64,000 nt of DNA from Kibdelosporangium sp. MJ126-NF4 (GTDB taxonomy: Bacteria > Actinomycetota > Actinomycetes > Mycobacteriales > Pseudonocardiaceae), in assembly GCF_000826545.1 (NCBI RefSeq), contig NZ_CDME01000002.1, forward strand, positions 2,055,187 through 2,119,186. Reading direction: 5' to 3'. The position numbers and the translations under genes were made by a program. Position 1 is the first letter of the stretch. Every line of letters begins with the position of its first letter. A model generated the notes under the pieces. It had not been told where the DNA came from. It worked only from the letters and a program-made list of their open reading frames with translations, and made no database searches. This document shows positions 25,964-33,969 of this stretch, piece after piece.

Positions 25964-26953
25964 CTAGTTCTGGCCGAACACCATGGTGCGCATGTCGATC
26001 TTCGCCTCGGCCTTGAGCTCGCCGGTCTCGATCATCAGGTCGACCACGCGCTGCAGTCGGGTCGGGTCCGTGCTGGACGAGAACGTCGGCAGCGTCATCA
26101 GCTTGGCCACGTTCTCCTGCACGCCAACGTACTTCGTGACCACCTTCTCGACTGTCTCGCGGTCCTGTGCGTCCTGGACCGCCTTGGCCATCGCGCGCCG
26201 GAAGGCCGCGACGGTCTTCGGGTTCTCGTCGACGAACTTCTTCGTCGCGACCCAGCCGGACGTCGGGAAGTCCGCGGTCGACCCGCTGAACGGCGACAGC
26301 AGCTTGGTGACACCGGCCGACTGCAGCGTCTGGGTCAGGAACGGCTCGTTCATGATCGCCGCCTGCACCGAGTCGTTGTTCAGGAACGTCGGCATGTCGG
26401 CGAAGGACATCGACTGGTACTGCTCGTTGGTGATGGTGACGCCGTAGATCTTCATCTGCGACTTCAGCGCCAGTTCACCGATCCCACCAGGCGAGCTCAC
26501 CGCGATCTTCTTGCCCTGCAGGTCCGACACCTTCTTGACCGGACCGTCCTTCTTGACCACGAGCAGGAACAGGTTCTCGGTCGTGGTGATGGCGTCCGCG
26601 ACGATCTTCAGCTCGGCAGTCTTCTTGGCCACCGGCATGATCGCGGGTGGGTAGCTGCTCAGCACGATGTCGGCGGTGCCGCCGATGACGTTCTGGATGT
26701 TCGCGGAGCCCTTGGCCCCGGTCGACAGCTCCACGTTCAGGCCCTCGGCCTTGAAGTGTCCCTTGTCGACGGCGAGGCGGATCGTCGCGGAGTCGATGAT
26801 CTTCAGATCGGCCACCTTGATGGTGGTCTTCTCCAGGTCGCCCGGCGCGTTTTGCGGGGTATCGGCGGCACCGCCGCCGAGCATCCCGCAGCCCCCCACT
26901 GCCGTCACCAGCGCCAAAGCCAGGCCGGCGGCGGCAAGTCGTTTCCGACGCAT
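25964..26953 (-). CDS. ABC substrate-binding lipoprotein (NMT1-like)
   Basis: A 329-residue lipoprotein with lipobox cysteine C22 (AVGGC) and a mature domain of the SsuA/NMT1 type (LRLAVDKGHFKAEGL-like start, SSYPPAI loop, GWVATKKFVDENPKTV). It aligns with the orphan binding protein at 8594-9592 over most of the length, especially the C-terminal third, but is a Sec-type rather than a Tat-type export signal. No importer genes are nearby. ATG at 26953 fits a GAGAGGA site; the frame is open to a GTG at 26974. Confidence 0.8.
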   Translation of the reverse strand: MRRKRLAAAGLALALVTAVGGCGMLGGGAADTPQNAPGDLEKTTIKVADLKIIDSATIRLAVDKGHFKAEGLNVELSTGAKGSANIQNVIGGTADIVLSSYPPAIMPVAKKTAELKIVADAITTTENLFLLVVKKDGPVKKVSDLQGKKIAVSSPGGIGELALKSQMKIYGVTITNEQYQSMSFADMPTFLNNDSVQAAIMNEPFLTQTLQSAGVTKLLSPFSGSTADFPTSGWVATKKFVDENPKTVAAFRRAMAKAVQDAQDRETVEKVVTKYVGVQENVAKLMTLPTFSSSTDPTRLQRVVDLMIETGELKAEAKIDMRTMVFGQN

Positions 26954-27243
26954 GTGAAGTTTGTCCTCTCCCACTGTTGGAATCCCGGTTCGTGAACGCG
27001 CAGCACGACATCGTTCGAGTAGCGCCGAAGGTTAGTGGCAGACGTTTGCAGTGAAAGCCGCCAAATGCAGTACCTACATCTGTGCGTTCTTGCCAGCGGC
27101 CGACAATGCACATAATCCACAATATAAAGTCAGATGGTATATTGAATTTCCTATGTGGTCGTACATTATGTTTCCCCGGCCGCCGTTGTCACCCGATCGA
27201 GTCCCGAGTTGCCGCGCCGACGCGCTGACCGCACCCTCAGCGC
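26954..27243. other. 290-bp AT-richer intergenic region
   Basis: This gap is much richer in A+T than the surroundings, especially 27095-27180, and should carry the promoter of the binding-protein gene. I see no ribosome site with a usable frame and no clear dyad. It may mark an old insertion or deletion boundary. Confidence 0.4.
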
Positions 27244-27513
27244 ATGCACGAGTTGGCTGAATGCGACGTCTGCGGCAACGAGTACTGGCTGGCGTTCGAG
27301 GTCAGGACCGTCTCCGGCGACGTGTACACGTTCGACAGTTTCGAGTGCGCGATCCAGAAGCTGGCCCCACGCTGTGAGCAGTGCGAATGCCGGATTCTGG
27401 GGCACGGCGTCGAGGTCGAGGGCCGGTTCTTCTGCTGTGCGCACTGCGCAAGGCAGTGCGCCAGCGGGCTGGGCACCCAGATCAGGGACACCGTGGGCGC
27501 TCTGCCCAGCTGA
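27244..27513 (+). CDS. Small Cys-rich (metallothionein/zinc-ribbon-like) protein
   Basis: An 89-residue cytoplasmic protein with ten cysteines: C7, C10, C35, C44, C47, C49, C64, C65, C68 and C72, plus H54 and H67. The pattern CxxCxC then GRFFCCAHCA resembles prokaryotic metallothionein-type and zinc-binding segments. Probably binds Zn or a similar metal; I know of no direct assignment. No clear ribosome site precedes the ATG. Confidence 0.6.
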   Translation: MHELAECDVCGNEYWLAFEVRTVSGDVYTFDSFECAIQKLAPRCEQCECRILGHGVEVEGRFFCCAHCARQCASGLGTQIRDTVGALPS

Positions 27514-27519
27514 ACAGTG

Positions 27520-27537
27520 TTCTGGCACGATGTGCGT
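27520..27537 (+). promoter_or_regulatory. Leaderless-type start element of the first DUF574 methyltransferase gene
   Basis: TTCTGGCACGATGTGCGT ends immediately before the GTG start. CACGAT is a possible -10 hexamer about six bases from the start codon, as in leaderless actinobacterial genes. The same element, with the same spacing, precedes the paralogue at 28364. Confidence 0.45.
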
Positions 27538-28341
27538 GTGGATTTCCCGCACATCGACAGCACCAGGCCGAGCGTCGCCCGTGTGTACGACGCGGGACTC
27601 GGGGGCAAGGACAACTACGAGGTCGACCGCGAGGTGCTGCGCGCCATCGACGCCGCCGTCCCGAACCACACGATCGTCCCGCGCGACAACCGGGAATGGC
27701 TGATCAGGATCACGCGCTACCTCGCGGGACAGGTCGGCATCACGCAGTTCCTCGACCTCGGCTCCGGCCTGCCGACCGCGGAGAACACCCACCAGATCGC
27801 GCAGCGCGTGAATCCCGAGGCGACGGTCGTCTACGTCGACAACGACCCCATGGTGCTCGCGCACGGCCGGGCACTGCTGGAGGAGAACGACCGCACGCAC
27901 TTCCTCTCGCTGGACCTGACCAAGCCGAACGACGTGTTCGAGCACCCGGACGTGCGGCGTTACCTGGACTTCTCCGAGCCGATGGCGCTGTACCAGATCG
28001 GCACGCTGCACCACCTCAAGGACACGGACGCGATCCGCGAGATCATGCGTGAGTACGTCGAGCGGCTGACGCCCGGCTCCTACCTCGCGGTCAGCCACTT
28101 CCACGACCCGGGCGGCGAGGACGGGCAGGCCGCGCGGGAGTTGGAGCGGGTGATGTCGAGCGGCCCGATGGGCAGCGGCTACTTCCGGTCCCGCGAGGAC
28201 ATCGAGTCCTTCTTCGGCGGCCTCGACCTGGTGCCGCCCGGACTGGTGCACGCGCCGCTGTGGTGGCCGGACGGCCCACAGGTCAAACCACTCATCACGC
28301 CGCAGCGCCTGTTCCTGGCAGGCCTCGCCCACAAGTCATAG
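27538..28341 (+). CDS. DUF574-type SAM methyltransferase (copy 1)
   Basis: A 267-residue protein of the actinobacterial DUF574/Methyltransf_19 family. The opening DFPHIDSTRPSVARVYDA, GKDNYEVDR, the DLGSGLPTAENTH nucleotide motif (about 73-85) and the VYVDNDPMVLAHGRALL strand are diagnostic. These proteins bind SAM in a Rossmann fold; the acceptor is unknown. A close paralogue follows in tandem. Confidence 0.85.
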   Translation: MDFPHIDSTRPSVARVYDAGLGGKDNYEVDREVLRAIDAAVPNHTIVPRDNREWLIRITRYLAGQVGITQFLDLGSGLPTAENTHQIAQRVNPEATVVYVDNDPMVLAHGRALLEENDRTHFLSLDLTKPNDVFEHPDVRRYLDFSEPMALYQIGTLHHLKDTDAIREIMREYVERLTPGSYLAVSHFHDPGGEDGQAARELERVMSSGPMGSGYFRSREDIESFFGGLDLVPPGLVHAPLWWPDGPQVKPLITPQRLFLAGLAHKS

Positions 28342-28345
28342 CTTT

Positions 28346-28363
28346 TTCTGGCAAGATGTCCCG
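28346..28363 (+). promoter_or_regulatory. Leaderless-type start element of the second DUF574 gene
   Basis: TTCTGGCAAGATGTCCCG precedes the ATG at 28364 with the same spacing as in the first copy. The preserved TTCTGGCA-GATGT core across both duplicates is consistent with promoter or initiation function. Confidence 0.45.
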
Positions 28364-29170
28364 ATGGATTTACCGCAGATCGACATCACCAAGCCGAGCA
28401 TCGCCCGCGTCTACGACGCCGGGCTGGGCGGCAAGGACAACTACGAAGTCGATCGCGCGATCCTGAACGCCATCCTTGAGCACTCGCCGGACGCCATGCT
28501 CGCGGCGCGCGACAACCGCGAATGGCTGATCCGGGTCACCCGGTTCCTCGCCAGCGAGGCCAAGATCGGCCAGTTCCTCGACCTCGGCTCCGGCCTGCCG
28601 ACCGCGGAGAACACCCACCAGGTCGCCCAGCGGCTCAACGCCGAGGCGAACGTGGTCTACGTCGACAACGACCCGATCGTGCTCGCGCACGGCCGCGCCC
28701 TGCTCGCCGAGAACGACCGCACCCATTTCATCGCGGGTGACCTGACCGAGGCGTCCTCGCTGCTCGATCACTCGGACATCCACCGGTACATCGACTTCTC
28801 CCAGCCGGTCGCGCTCTACCAGATCGGCACGCTGCACCACTGCGCCGACGCGGACGCGATCCGCGAGTTCATGCGGGTGTACGTGGACGCGCTCGCGCCG
28901 GGCTCGTACGTGGCCATCAGCCATTTCTTCGACCCGGGCAGCGGGGAGGACAGCGAGTCGGCGCAGCGGACGCAGCGGCTGCTCACCGGCAGTCCGATGG
29001 GCAGCGGGTTTTTCCGCCTGCGGGAAGAGATCGAGTCCTTCTTCACCGGGCTCGACCTGGTCGAGCCCGGCATCGTCGCGGCGGCCGACTGGTGGCCGGA
29101 CGGACCGAGGGTCCGGCCCCTTGTCCGGCCACAGCGCCTGATCGTCGCGGGACTGGCCCGCAAGCCGTAG
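28364..29170 (+). CDS. DUF574-type SAM methyltransferase (copy 2)
   Basis: A 268-residue paralogue of the gene at 27538. The core blocks (DITKPSIARVYDAGLGGKDN, DLGSGLPTAENTHQ, VVYVDNDPIVLAHGRALL, ALYQIGTLHH) are nearly identical, with most difference in residues 40-70 and 120-200. A tandem duplication that has diverged. 22 bp separate the two genes. Confidence 0.85.
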   Translation: MDLPQIDITKPSIARVYDAGLGGKDNYEVDRAILNAILEHSPDAMLAARDNREWLIRVTRFLASEAKIGQFLDLGSGLPTAENTHQVAQRLNAEANVVYVDNDPIVLAHGRALLAENDRTHFIAGDLTEASSLLDHSDIHRYIDFSQPVALYQIGTLHHCADADAIREFMRVYVDALAPGSYVAISHFFDPGSGEDSESAQRTQRLLTGSPMGSGFFRLREEIESFFTGLDLVEPGIVAAADWWPDGPRVRPLVRPQRLIVAGLARKP

Positions 29171-29175
29171 GTGCT

Positions 29176-30180
29176 CTAGTCCGTGTCGGGGCGGGCGCGG
29201 GATGGCTGGACGCGCTTGGGCTCTCCTGGCATCTTGGGATAGTCCGGCGGGTAGGGCATCTCGCCGCGCGGGTCGCTCGCGTAGAGCTCAAGCAGCGACT
29301 CGATGCCGAACACCTCCTCGTCGATGTCGGCGTGTGCGTCTCCTTGCGAGGCAAGCAGATCCGGCACCGTGAAGATGTCGAAGTCGTCCGGGTCCACATC
29401 GGACAGCTGATCCCACGTCAGCGGCATGGACACGGTCGCGCGGGGCGTGCCGCGCACCGACCAGGCCGAGGCGACCGTCCGGTCCCGCGCGGCCTGGTTG
29501 AAGTCGAGGAACACGCGCTCGCCGCGTTCTTCCTTCCACCACGCGGTTGTTGCCAGGTCGGGGATTCGGCGTTCCACCTCGCGGGCGAGGCCGATCACCG
29601 CGTGCCGCACGTCGACGAAGTCCCACTCCGGGCGGATCCGGACCAGCACGTGGATGCCGCGCCCGCCGGAGGTCTTCGGGTAGCCGGTCAACCCGTTGTC
29701 CGCCAGCACTTCCCGCAGCACACCGGCGACCTTCACCGCGTCGGCGAAGTCCGTGCCCGGCTGCGGGTCGAGGTCCACGCGCAACTCGTCGGGGTGGTCG
29801 ACCTCGGGCCTGCGCACCGGCCACGGGTGGAAGTCGAACGTGCCGAGGTTGGACGCCCACGGGATGACCGCGAGCTCGGTCGGGCAGACCTCGTCGGCGG
29901 TCCGGCCGGACGGGAACTTGATCGTCACGGTCTGCACCCAGTCGGGCGCTCCCTTGGCGACGCGTTTCTGGTAGAACCACTCGCCGGTCACGCCGTCGAC
30001 ATAGCGCTTCAGTGTCGTCGGCCTGTCCCGCAACACTTTCAGCAGCGGCTCTGCCACCGAGATGTAGTACTCGACCACTTGGCGCTTGGTGATCCCGCGC
30101 TCGGGGAAGTACACCTTGTCCGGATTGGACACGCGAACAGTCCGTTCGCCGACCGCCAACTCGATCGCCTTCGAAGCCAT
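29176..30180 (-). CDS. LigD-type polymerase/primase domain protein
   Basis: A 334-residue protein of the LigD polymerase-domain (archaeo-eukaryotic primase) family. Metal ligands D136 and D138 (VDLDPQP), the SGGRGIHV loop (171-178) and D226 (FLDFNQ) are all present. Such stand-alone polymerases fill or extend ends during non-homologous end joining and other repair, often with Ku and a ligase. Neither Ku nor a ligase is adjacent; a LigC-type ligase lies about 17 kb away at 11772. The 3' end is 5 bp from the convergent methyltransferase. Confidence 0.85.
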   Translation of the reverse strand: MASKAIELAVGERTVRVSNPDKVYFPERGITKRQVVEYYISVAEPLLKVLRDRPTTLKRYVDGVTGEWFYQKRVAKGAPDWVQTVTIKFPSGRTADEVCPTELAVIPWASNLGTFDFHPWPVRRPEVDHPDELRVDLDPQPGTDFADAVKVAGVLREVLADNGLTGYPKTSGGRGIHVLVRIRPEWDFVDVRHAVIGLAREVERRIPDLATTAWWKEERGERVFLDFNQAARDRTVASAWSVRGTPRATVSMPLTWDQLSDVDPDDFDIFTVPDLLASQGDAHADIDEEVFGIESLLELYASDPRGEMPYPPDYPKMPGEPKRVQPSRARPDTD

Positions 30181-30231
30181 GCGGCAACCCTAGTACTCCC
30201 ACCGCCGGATCGCGGCCCGCGCGATTCCTGC

Positions 30232-30254
30232 TGTAATAGGTTATACCTGTTACA
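30232..30254. promoter_or_regulatory. Inverted-repeat operator before the CGNR gene
   Basis: TGTAATAGGT (30232-30241) and ACCTGTTACA (30245-30254) form a near-perfect dyad (nine of ten pairs) around TAT, eight bases before the ATG of the CGNR protein. The site overlaps where RNA polymerase must load for the regulator and its coupled exporter, so autoregulation is likely. Confidence 0.6.
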
Positions 30255-30262
30255 GTGCCGTC

Positions 30263-30856
30263 ATGAAACCCGGACGGCCACGTACGGCTGACGGCGACGC
30301 GTTCCGGTTCCGGGCCGACCGGCCGAGCCTGGATCTGTGCTCGACACTGCTGTGGCGCCACGAGCAACCACGGGAGCTGCTGACACGGCCGGACGACGTG
30401 GCCAGATGGCTGACCGAGGCCGGACTGTGCACGACCCCGTTCGCCGTAACCACGGACGATCTGGTGTCGGCGCGGGTTCTTCGCGAAGCTGTCTACCGGC
30501 TGATCACCGCCCGGCTCCGCGATGCCGAGCTGCCCACCACCGACGTCGACACGGTCAACACGGCGGCCGCTCACCCCGATCGCGCACCACAGATCACCCC
30601 GGACGGGCGGCCGCACTGGATCAGTCACCGACCGGTCGCCGAGGCGTTGGCGGCTGTGGCACGCGACTGCATCGACCTGCTCACCGGGCCCGCGTCGGGG
30701 CGCCTGCGCGAATGCGCCGCCCCTGACTGCGCGTTCCTGTTCGTCGACACCTCACGACCCGGCACTCGCCGGTGGTGTGCGACGAATCGGTGCGGCAACC
30801 GTGAACACGTGCGGCAACACCGTTCCCGTCAGAGCGAGCCGCGGAGTTCGACGTGA
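30263..30856 (+). CDS. CGNR zinc-finger (ABATE-domain) transcriptional regulator
   Basis: A 197-residue protein with the ABATE-like N-terminal domain and a C-terminal CGNR zinc finger: C-x4-C (ECAAPDC) and WCATNRCGNREHVRQHR. The zinc finger gives probable DNA binding. It starts 8 bp after a strong dyad and overlaps the downstream exporter by GTGA, so it most likely controls that exporter. Confidence 0.8.
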   Translation: MKPGRPRTADGDAFRFRADRPSLDLCSTLLWRHEQPRELLTRPDDVARWLTEAGLCTTPFAVTTDDLVSARVLREAVYRLITARLRDAELPTTDVDTVNTAAAHPDRAPQITPDGRPHWISHRPVAEALAAVARDCIDLLTGPASGRLRECAAPDCAFLFVDTSRPGTRRWCATNRCGNREHVRQHRSRQSEPRSST

Positions 30857-31851
30857 CCGACCGGGGAAGATGGCGCGACGGGCTGATCCTCGGGTGCCTC
30901 GGCGTGGTGTGTTTCAGCGGCACGCCACCGGCCACCCGGGTGGCCGCACCGGTCTTCGGAGCGGCCACGCTCACCCTTTCCCGAGTGCTGGTCGCCGCCA
31001 TCCTTGGTGTGATCACCTTGCTGGTGTCGCGGCGCCTGCGCTGGCCAGGCCGCAGGTACGTTCCGGGGCTGCTGGTCATGGGCCTCGGCCTGGCCGGTGG
31101 CTACCCGCTGTTTCTCGCCCTTGCGGTGCAACGAGTACCGGCCTCCCACAGCGCCGTGGTGATCGGGCTCGTACCGGCTGCCACTGGTGTGCTGGCCGCG
31201 ATCCGCATCGGGGAACGACAACGAGCCCGGTTCTGGGCAGCGTGCCTCATCGGGTTCGCCGCCGTCCTCACCTTCGCGCTCACCCAGGGCGGCGGAAAAC
31301 TGGACGCCGCGGACCTGTGGCTGGTGGCCGCCGTGCTCAGTTGCGGGATCGGCTACGTCGAGGGCGCCAAGGTGGCCAGGGACATCGGTGCGGTCCCGAC
31401 GCTGTGCTGGGCCATGATCCTGCTGGCCCCCGCCGCCGCGATCGCGCTCGTGGCCGCCGCGCCACTGCCACCGGCCAGCTCCGTTCCGGCCGGAGCGTGG
31501 ATCGGGTTCGGCTACGCCTGTCTGGTCAGCATGTTCGTCGGGTCGGTGCTCTGGTACCGAGGACTCGCGGCCGGGGGAACCGCCCGCATCGGCCAGCTCA
31601 ACCTCGCGCAACCGTTCCTGGCCATCGCCTGGTCCGGTCTGCTGCTGCACGAACGGATCACCTGGGCCGTGGCGGTCACCGCCGCCGTCATCGTCGTCTG
31701 CATGACCGTCTGCGTCCGGTCACCGTCCGCCCCGCGATTACCTACTGGGCGAATACAGGGTCGCGGGTGCCCGGTAGTTTTAACGAACGTATCCGAGCTG
31801 ATGAGGACTACCGGTGAAGATGGACAACAGCCCCGCCAGGGGTACTCGTGA
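30853..31851 (+). CDS. EamA-family drug/metabolite transporter
   Basis: A 332-residue membrane protein with ten predicted hydrophobic segments in two EamA repeats. GTG start overlaps the CGNR regulator stop (GTGA). The last 40 residues (after CVRSPSAPRL) are not membrane-like and run into the start of hisS by 38 bp. Either the C-terminus is naturally long or a frameshift displaced the normal stop. The coupled regulator suggests inducible export of a toxic compound. Confidence 0.72.
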   Translation: MTDRGRWRDGLILGCLGVVCFSGTPPATRVAAPVFGAATLTLSRVLVAAILGVITLLVSRRLRWPGRRYVPGLLVMGLGLAGGYPLFLALAVQRVPASHSAVVIGLVPAATGVLAAIRIGERQRARFWAACLIGFAAVLTFALTQGGGKLDAADLWLVAAVLSCGIGYVEGAKVARDIGAVPTLCWAMILLAPAAAIALVAAAPLPPASSVPAGAWIGFGYACLVSMFVGSVLWYRGLAAGGTARIGQLNLAQPFLAIAWSGLLLHERITWAVAVTAAVIVVCMTVCVRSPSAPRLPTGRIQGRGCPVVLTNVSELMRTTGEDGQQPRQGYS

Positions 31852-33082
31852 CCTGCTGCCCGCGACCGTCGCCGTGCGCGATCATGTCCTGGCCCGGATC
31901 ACCGAGGTCTACCACCGGTACGGCTACCAGCGAATCGAGACGCCCGCGCTGGAGGACATCACGCGGCTGACCGGCGGCCAGGGCGGCGAGAACGAGAAGC
32001 TGATCTTCAAGATCCTCCGCCGCGGCCTGACCGAGTTCCCCGCGAGCATGGACGAACTGGCCGACCTCGGGCTGCGGTTCGACCTGACGGTCCCGTTGAC
32101 TCGCTTCTACGGCAACAACCACGCGTCGTTGCCGACGCCGTTCCGGTCGTTCCAGATCGGCCCGGTCTGGCGTGCCGAGCGGCCACAGAAGGACCGCTAC
32201 CGGCAGTTCTACCAGTGCGACATCGACGTGATCGGCGAGGAGTCGGTGCTGGCCGAGGCCGAGCTGATCGAGGCGACGACCGAGGCCCTGGAGGCTGTCG
32301 GCCTGCCCGGCACGACCGTGCGCCTGTCGGACCGCCGGTTCCTGTCCGCGCTGGCCGAGGGCGCCGGGGTGGCACCGGAGGCGCAGGGCTCGTTCTTCAT
32401 CACCCTGGACAAGCTGGACAAGATCGGCTGGGACGGGGTCCGCAAGGAGCTGACCGAACGGGCCGGGTTCACCGAGGCGCAGGCCGACGGCGTGCAGACG
32501 GCGATCACGGCGTTGCAGGGCCTCGACCCCGCCAAGCTGGCCGACCAACTGGCCGACGCCGTGCCGAACCTGCCGGAGGGCGTCGCGGCGGACCTGGCGG
32601 CGACCACGACGGCGCTCGCCGAGCTGGCCACGACCCGGGAGCTCGGCTGGGAGTTCGACCCGACGCTGGTGCGTGGCATGGGCTACTACACCGGGCAGAT
32701 CTTCGAGGTGAGCCACCCCGGCACGAGCGCTTCGGTGGCCGGTGGCGGCCGCTACGACAAGCTGATCGGCCGCTCGCTGGGCAAGGACGTGCCCGCCTGT
32801 GGGTTCTCTATCGGTTTCGAGCGGATCGTGAACCTGCTCGACAACGCTCCGCGCGTGGACGCTGTCGCCGTGCTGCACGAGGCGGACGTCACCCCGGCGG
32901 AGGTGCTGGCGGTGGCGCGGCGGCTGCGCGCGGAAGGTCGCCAGGTCACGGCGATCAAGCGGCGCGGCAAGTTCGGCGCGCAACTGGGCAGACTGGCGGA
33001 ATGGGGGTTCACCTCCATGGTCCACGTCAAACCCGGTGAAGTGGCTGACGAGCGGGTTTTGGGCAGCCGGGAATCAAGCTGA
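31814..33082 (+). CDS. hisS: Histidine--tRNA ligase
   Basis: A 422-residue class II aminoacyl-tRNA synthetase. Residues near the start (ARGTRDLLPAT), motif 2 (GPVWRAERPQKDRYRQFYQCD), the histidine A loop (GMGYYTGQIFEV), and motif 3 (AGGGRYDKLIG, GFSIGFERI) identify HisRS. It charges tRNA-His with histidine. Start GTG at 31814 with GAGGA upstream, or ATG at 31820. It overlaps the upstream EamA gene by 38 bp. Confidence 0.92.
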   Translation: MKMDNSPARGTRDLLPATVAVRDHVLARITEVYHRYGYQRIETPALEDITRLTGGQGGENEKLIFKILRRGLTEFPASMDELADLGLRFDLTVPLTRFYGNNHASLPTPFRSFQIGPVWRAERPQKDRYRQFYQCDIDVIGEESVLAEAELIEATTEALEAVGLPGTTVRLSDRRFLSALAEGAGVAPEAQGSFFITLDKLDKIGWDGVRKELTERAGFTEAQADGVQTAITALQGLDPAKLADQLADAVPNLPEGVAADLAATTTALAELATTRELGWEFDPTLVRGMGYYTGQIFEVSHPGTSASVAGGGRYDKLIGRSLGKDVPACGFSIGFERIVNLLDNAPRVDAVAVLHEADVTPAEVLAVARRLRAEGRQVTAIKRRGKFGAQLGRLAEWGFTSMVHVKPGEVADERVLGSRESS

Positions 33083-33100
33083 CCGGCTACGGTGTTGAAC

Positions 33101-33406
33101 ATGGCAGTGAACGCGTCCCCTGATGAGCCCGCGTCACAGCGGTTTCGCGAGGACCTCGAGGGTCTTGACCCGCATGACCCCGAGGTACGCGAGTTTGCAG
33201 CCCACCTCGACCGGATCGAGAAGAGCCGGTCGGGGTACACCGTGGAGGGATACCTCGGTGGCATCTCGGACTTCGCGGACTCGGCGAACCGCCTCGGTGG
33301 CCACTACCGGATGCTCGCCCTGCTCGTGATCTGCCTGATCCTGGTCGGGGTGGTCGTCGCCGCGTGGGACACCCTGGTGCTCATCCTGACCAGCCTCGGA
33401 GGCTAA
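33101..33406 (+). CDS. Small single-span membrane protein
   Basis: A 101-residue protein: an acidic soluble region (residues 5-65) and one C-terminal membrane helix (LALLVICLILVGVVVAAW). Not recognised as a named family. It lies 18 bp after hisS and its stop abuts the GTG of msrB, so the three may be one operon. Confidence 0.6.
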   Translation: MAVNASPDEPASQRFREDLEGLDPHDPEVREFAAHLDRIEKSRSGYTVEGYLGGISDFADSANRLGGHYRMLALLVICLILVGVVVAAWDTLVLILTSLGG

Positions 33407-33853
33407 GTGTCCAAGAAGCCCGTCACCGGTGTCACGCCTCGCGTGGTCAAGTCCGACCAGGAGTGGCGGCAGCAGCTGACCGCCGAGGAGTACGCGGTGC
33501 TCCGCAAGGCCGGGACCGAGCGCCCCTTCACCGGTGAATACACCGATACGAAGACCGTCGGCGTGTACGCGTGCCGGGCGTGCGGCGCGGAACTGTTCCG
33601 TAGTGCCACGAAATTCGATTCGCATTGCGGCTGGCCGTCGTTCTTCTCACCGCTGGCCGGTGACACCGTCATCCTGCGTGAAGACCGCGACCTGGGCATG
33701 GTCCGCACCGAGGTGCTGTGTGCGACCTGTCACAGCCACCTCGGGCACGTGTTCGAGGGCGAGGGCTATCCCACCCCGACTGACCAGCGGTACTGCATCA
33801 ACAGCATCTCGCTGACGCTGCGTCCCGGCACGGATGCGGACGAAGAAGCCTAA
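33407..33853 (+). CDS. msrB: Peptide-methionine (R)-S-oxide reductase
   Basis: A 148-residue MsrB. Zinc ligands C56, C59, C105 and C108; catalytic C130 in QRYCINSIS. It reduces methionine-R-sulfoxide in proteins using thioredoxin. Its GTG directly follows the upstream stop codon. Adjacent to the TIGR04222/DUF692 locus. Confidence 0.92.
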   Translation: MSKKPVTGVTPRVVKSDQEWRQQLTAEEYAVLRKAGTERPFTGEYTDTKTVGVYACRACGAELFRSATKFDSHCGWPSFFSPLAGDTVILREDRDLGMVRTEVLCATCHSHLGHVFEGEGYPTPTDQRYCINSISLTLRPGTDADEEA

Positions 33854-33969
33854 GTTACCCCCAACACATCCCTAAATCTTCCTCAAGGCGTCTTGCCGGG
33901 TGCCCTTCCGGCGAAGAAAGTGGTGTCTCCACTTGATTTCCGGCTCTCCCTGGAGAGAGGGGGAAGATC

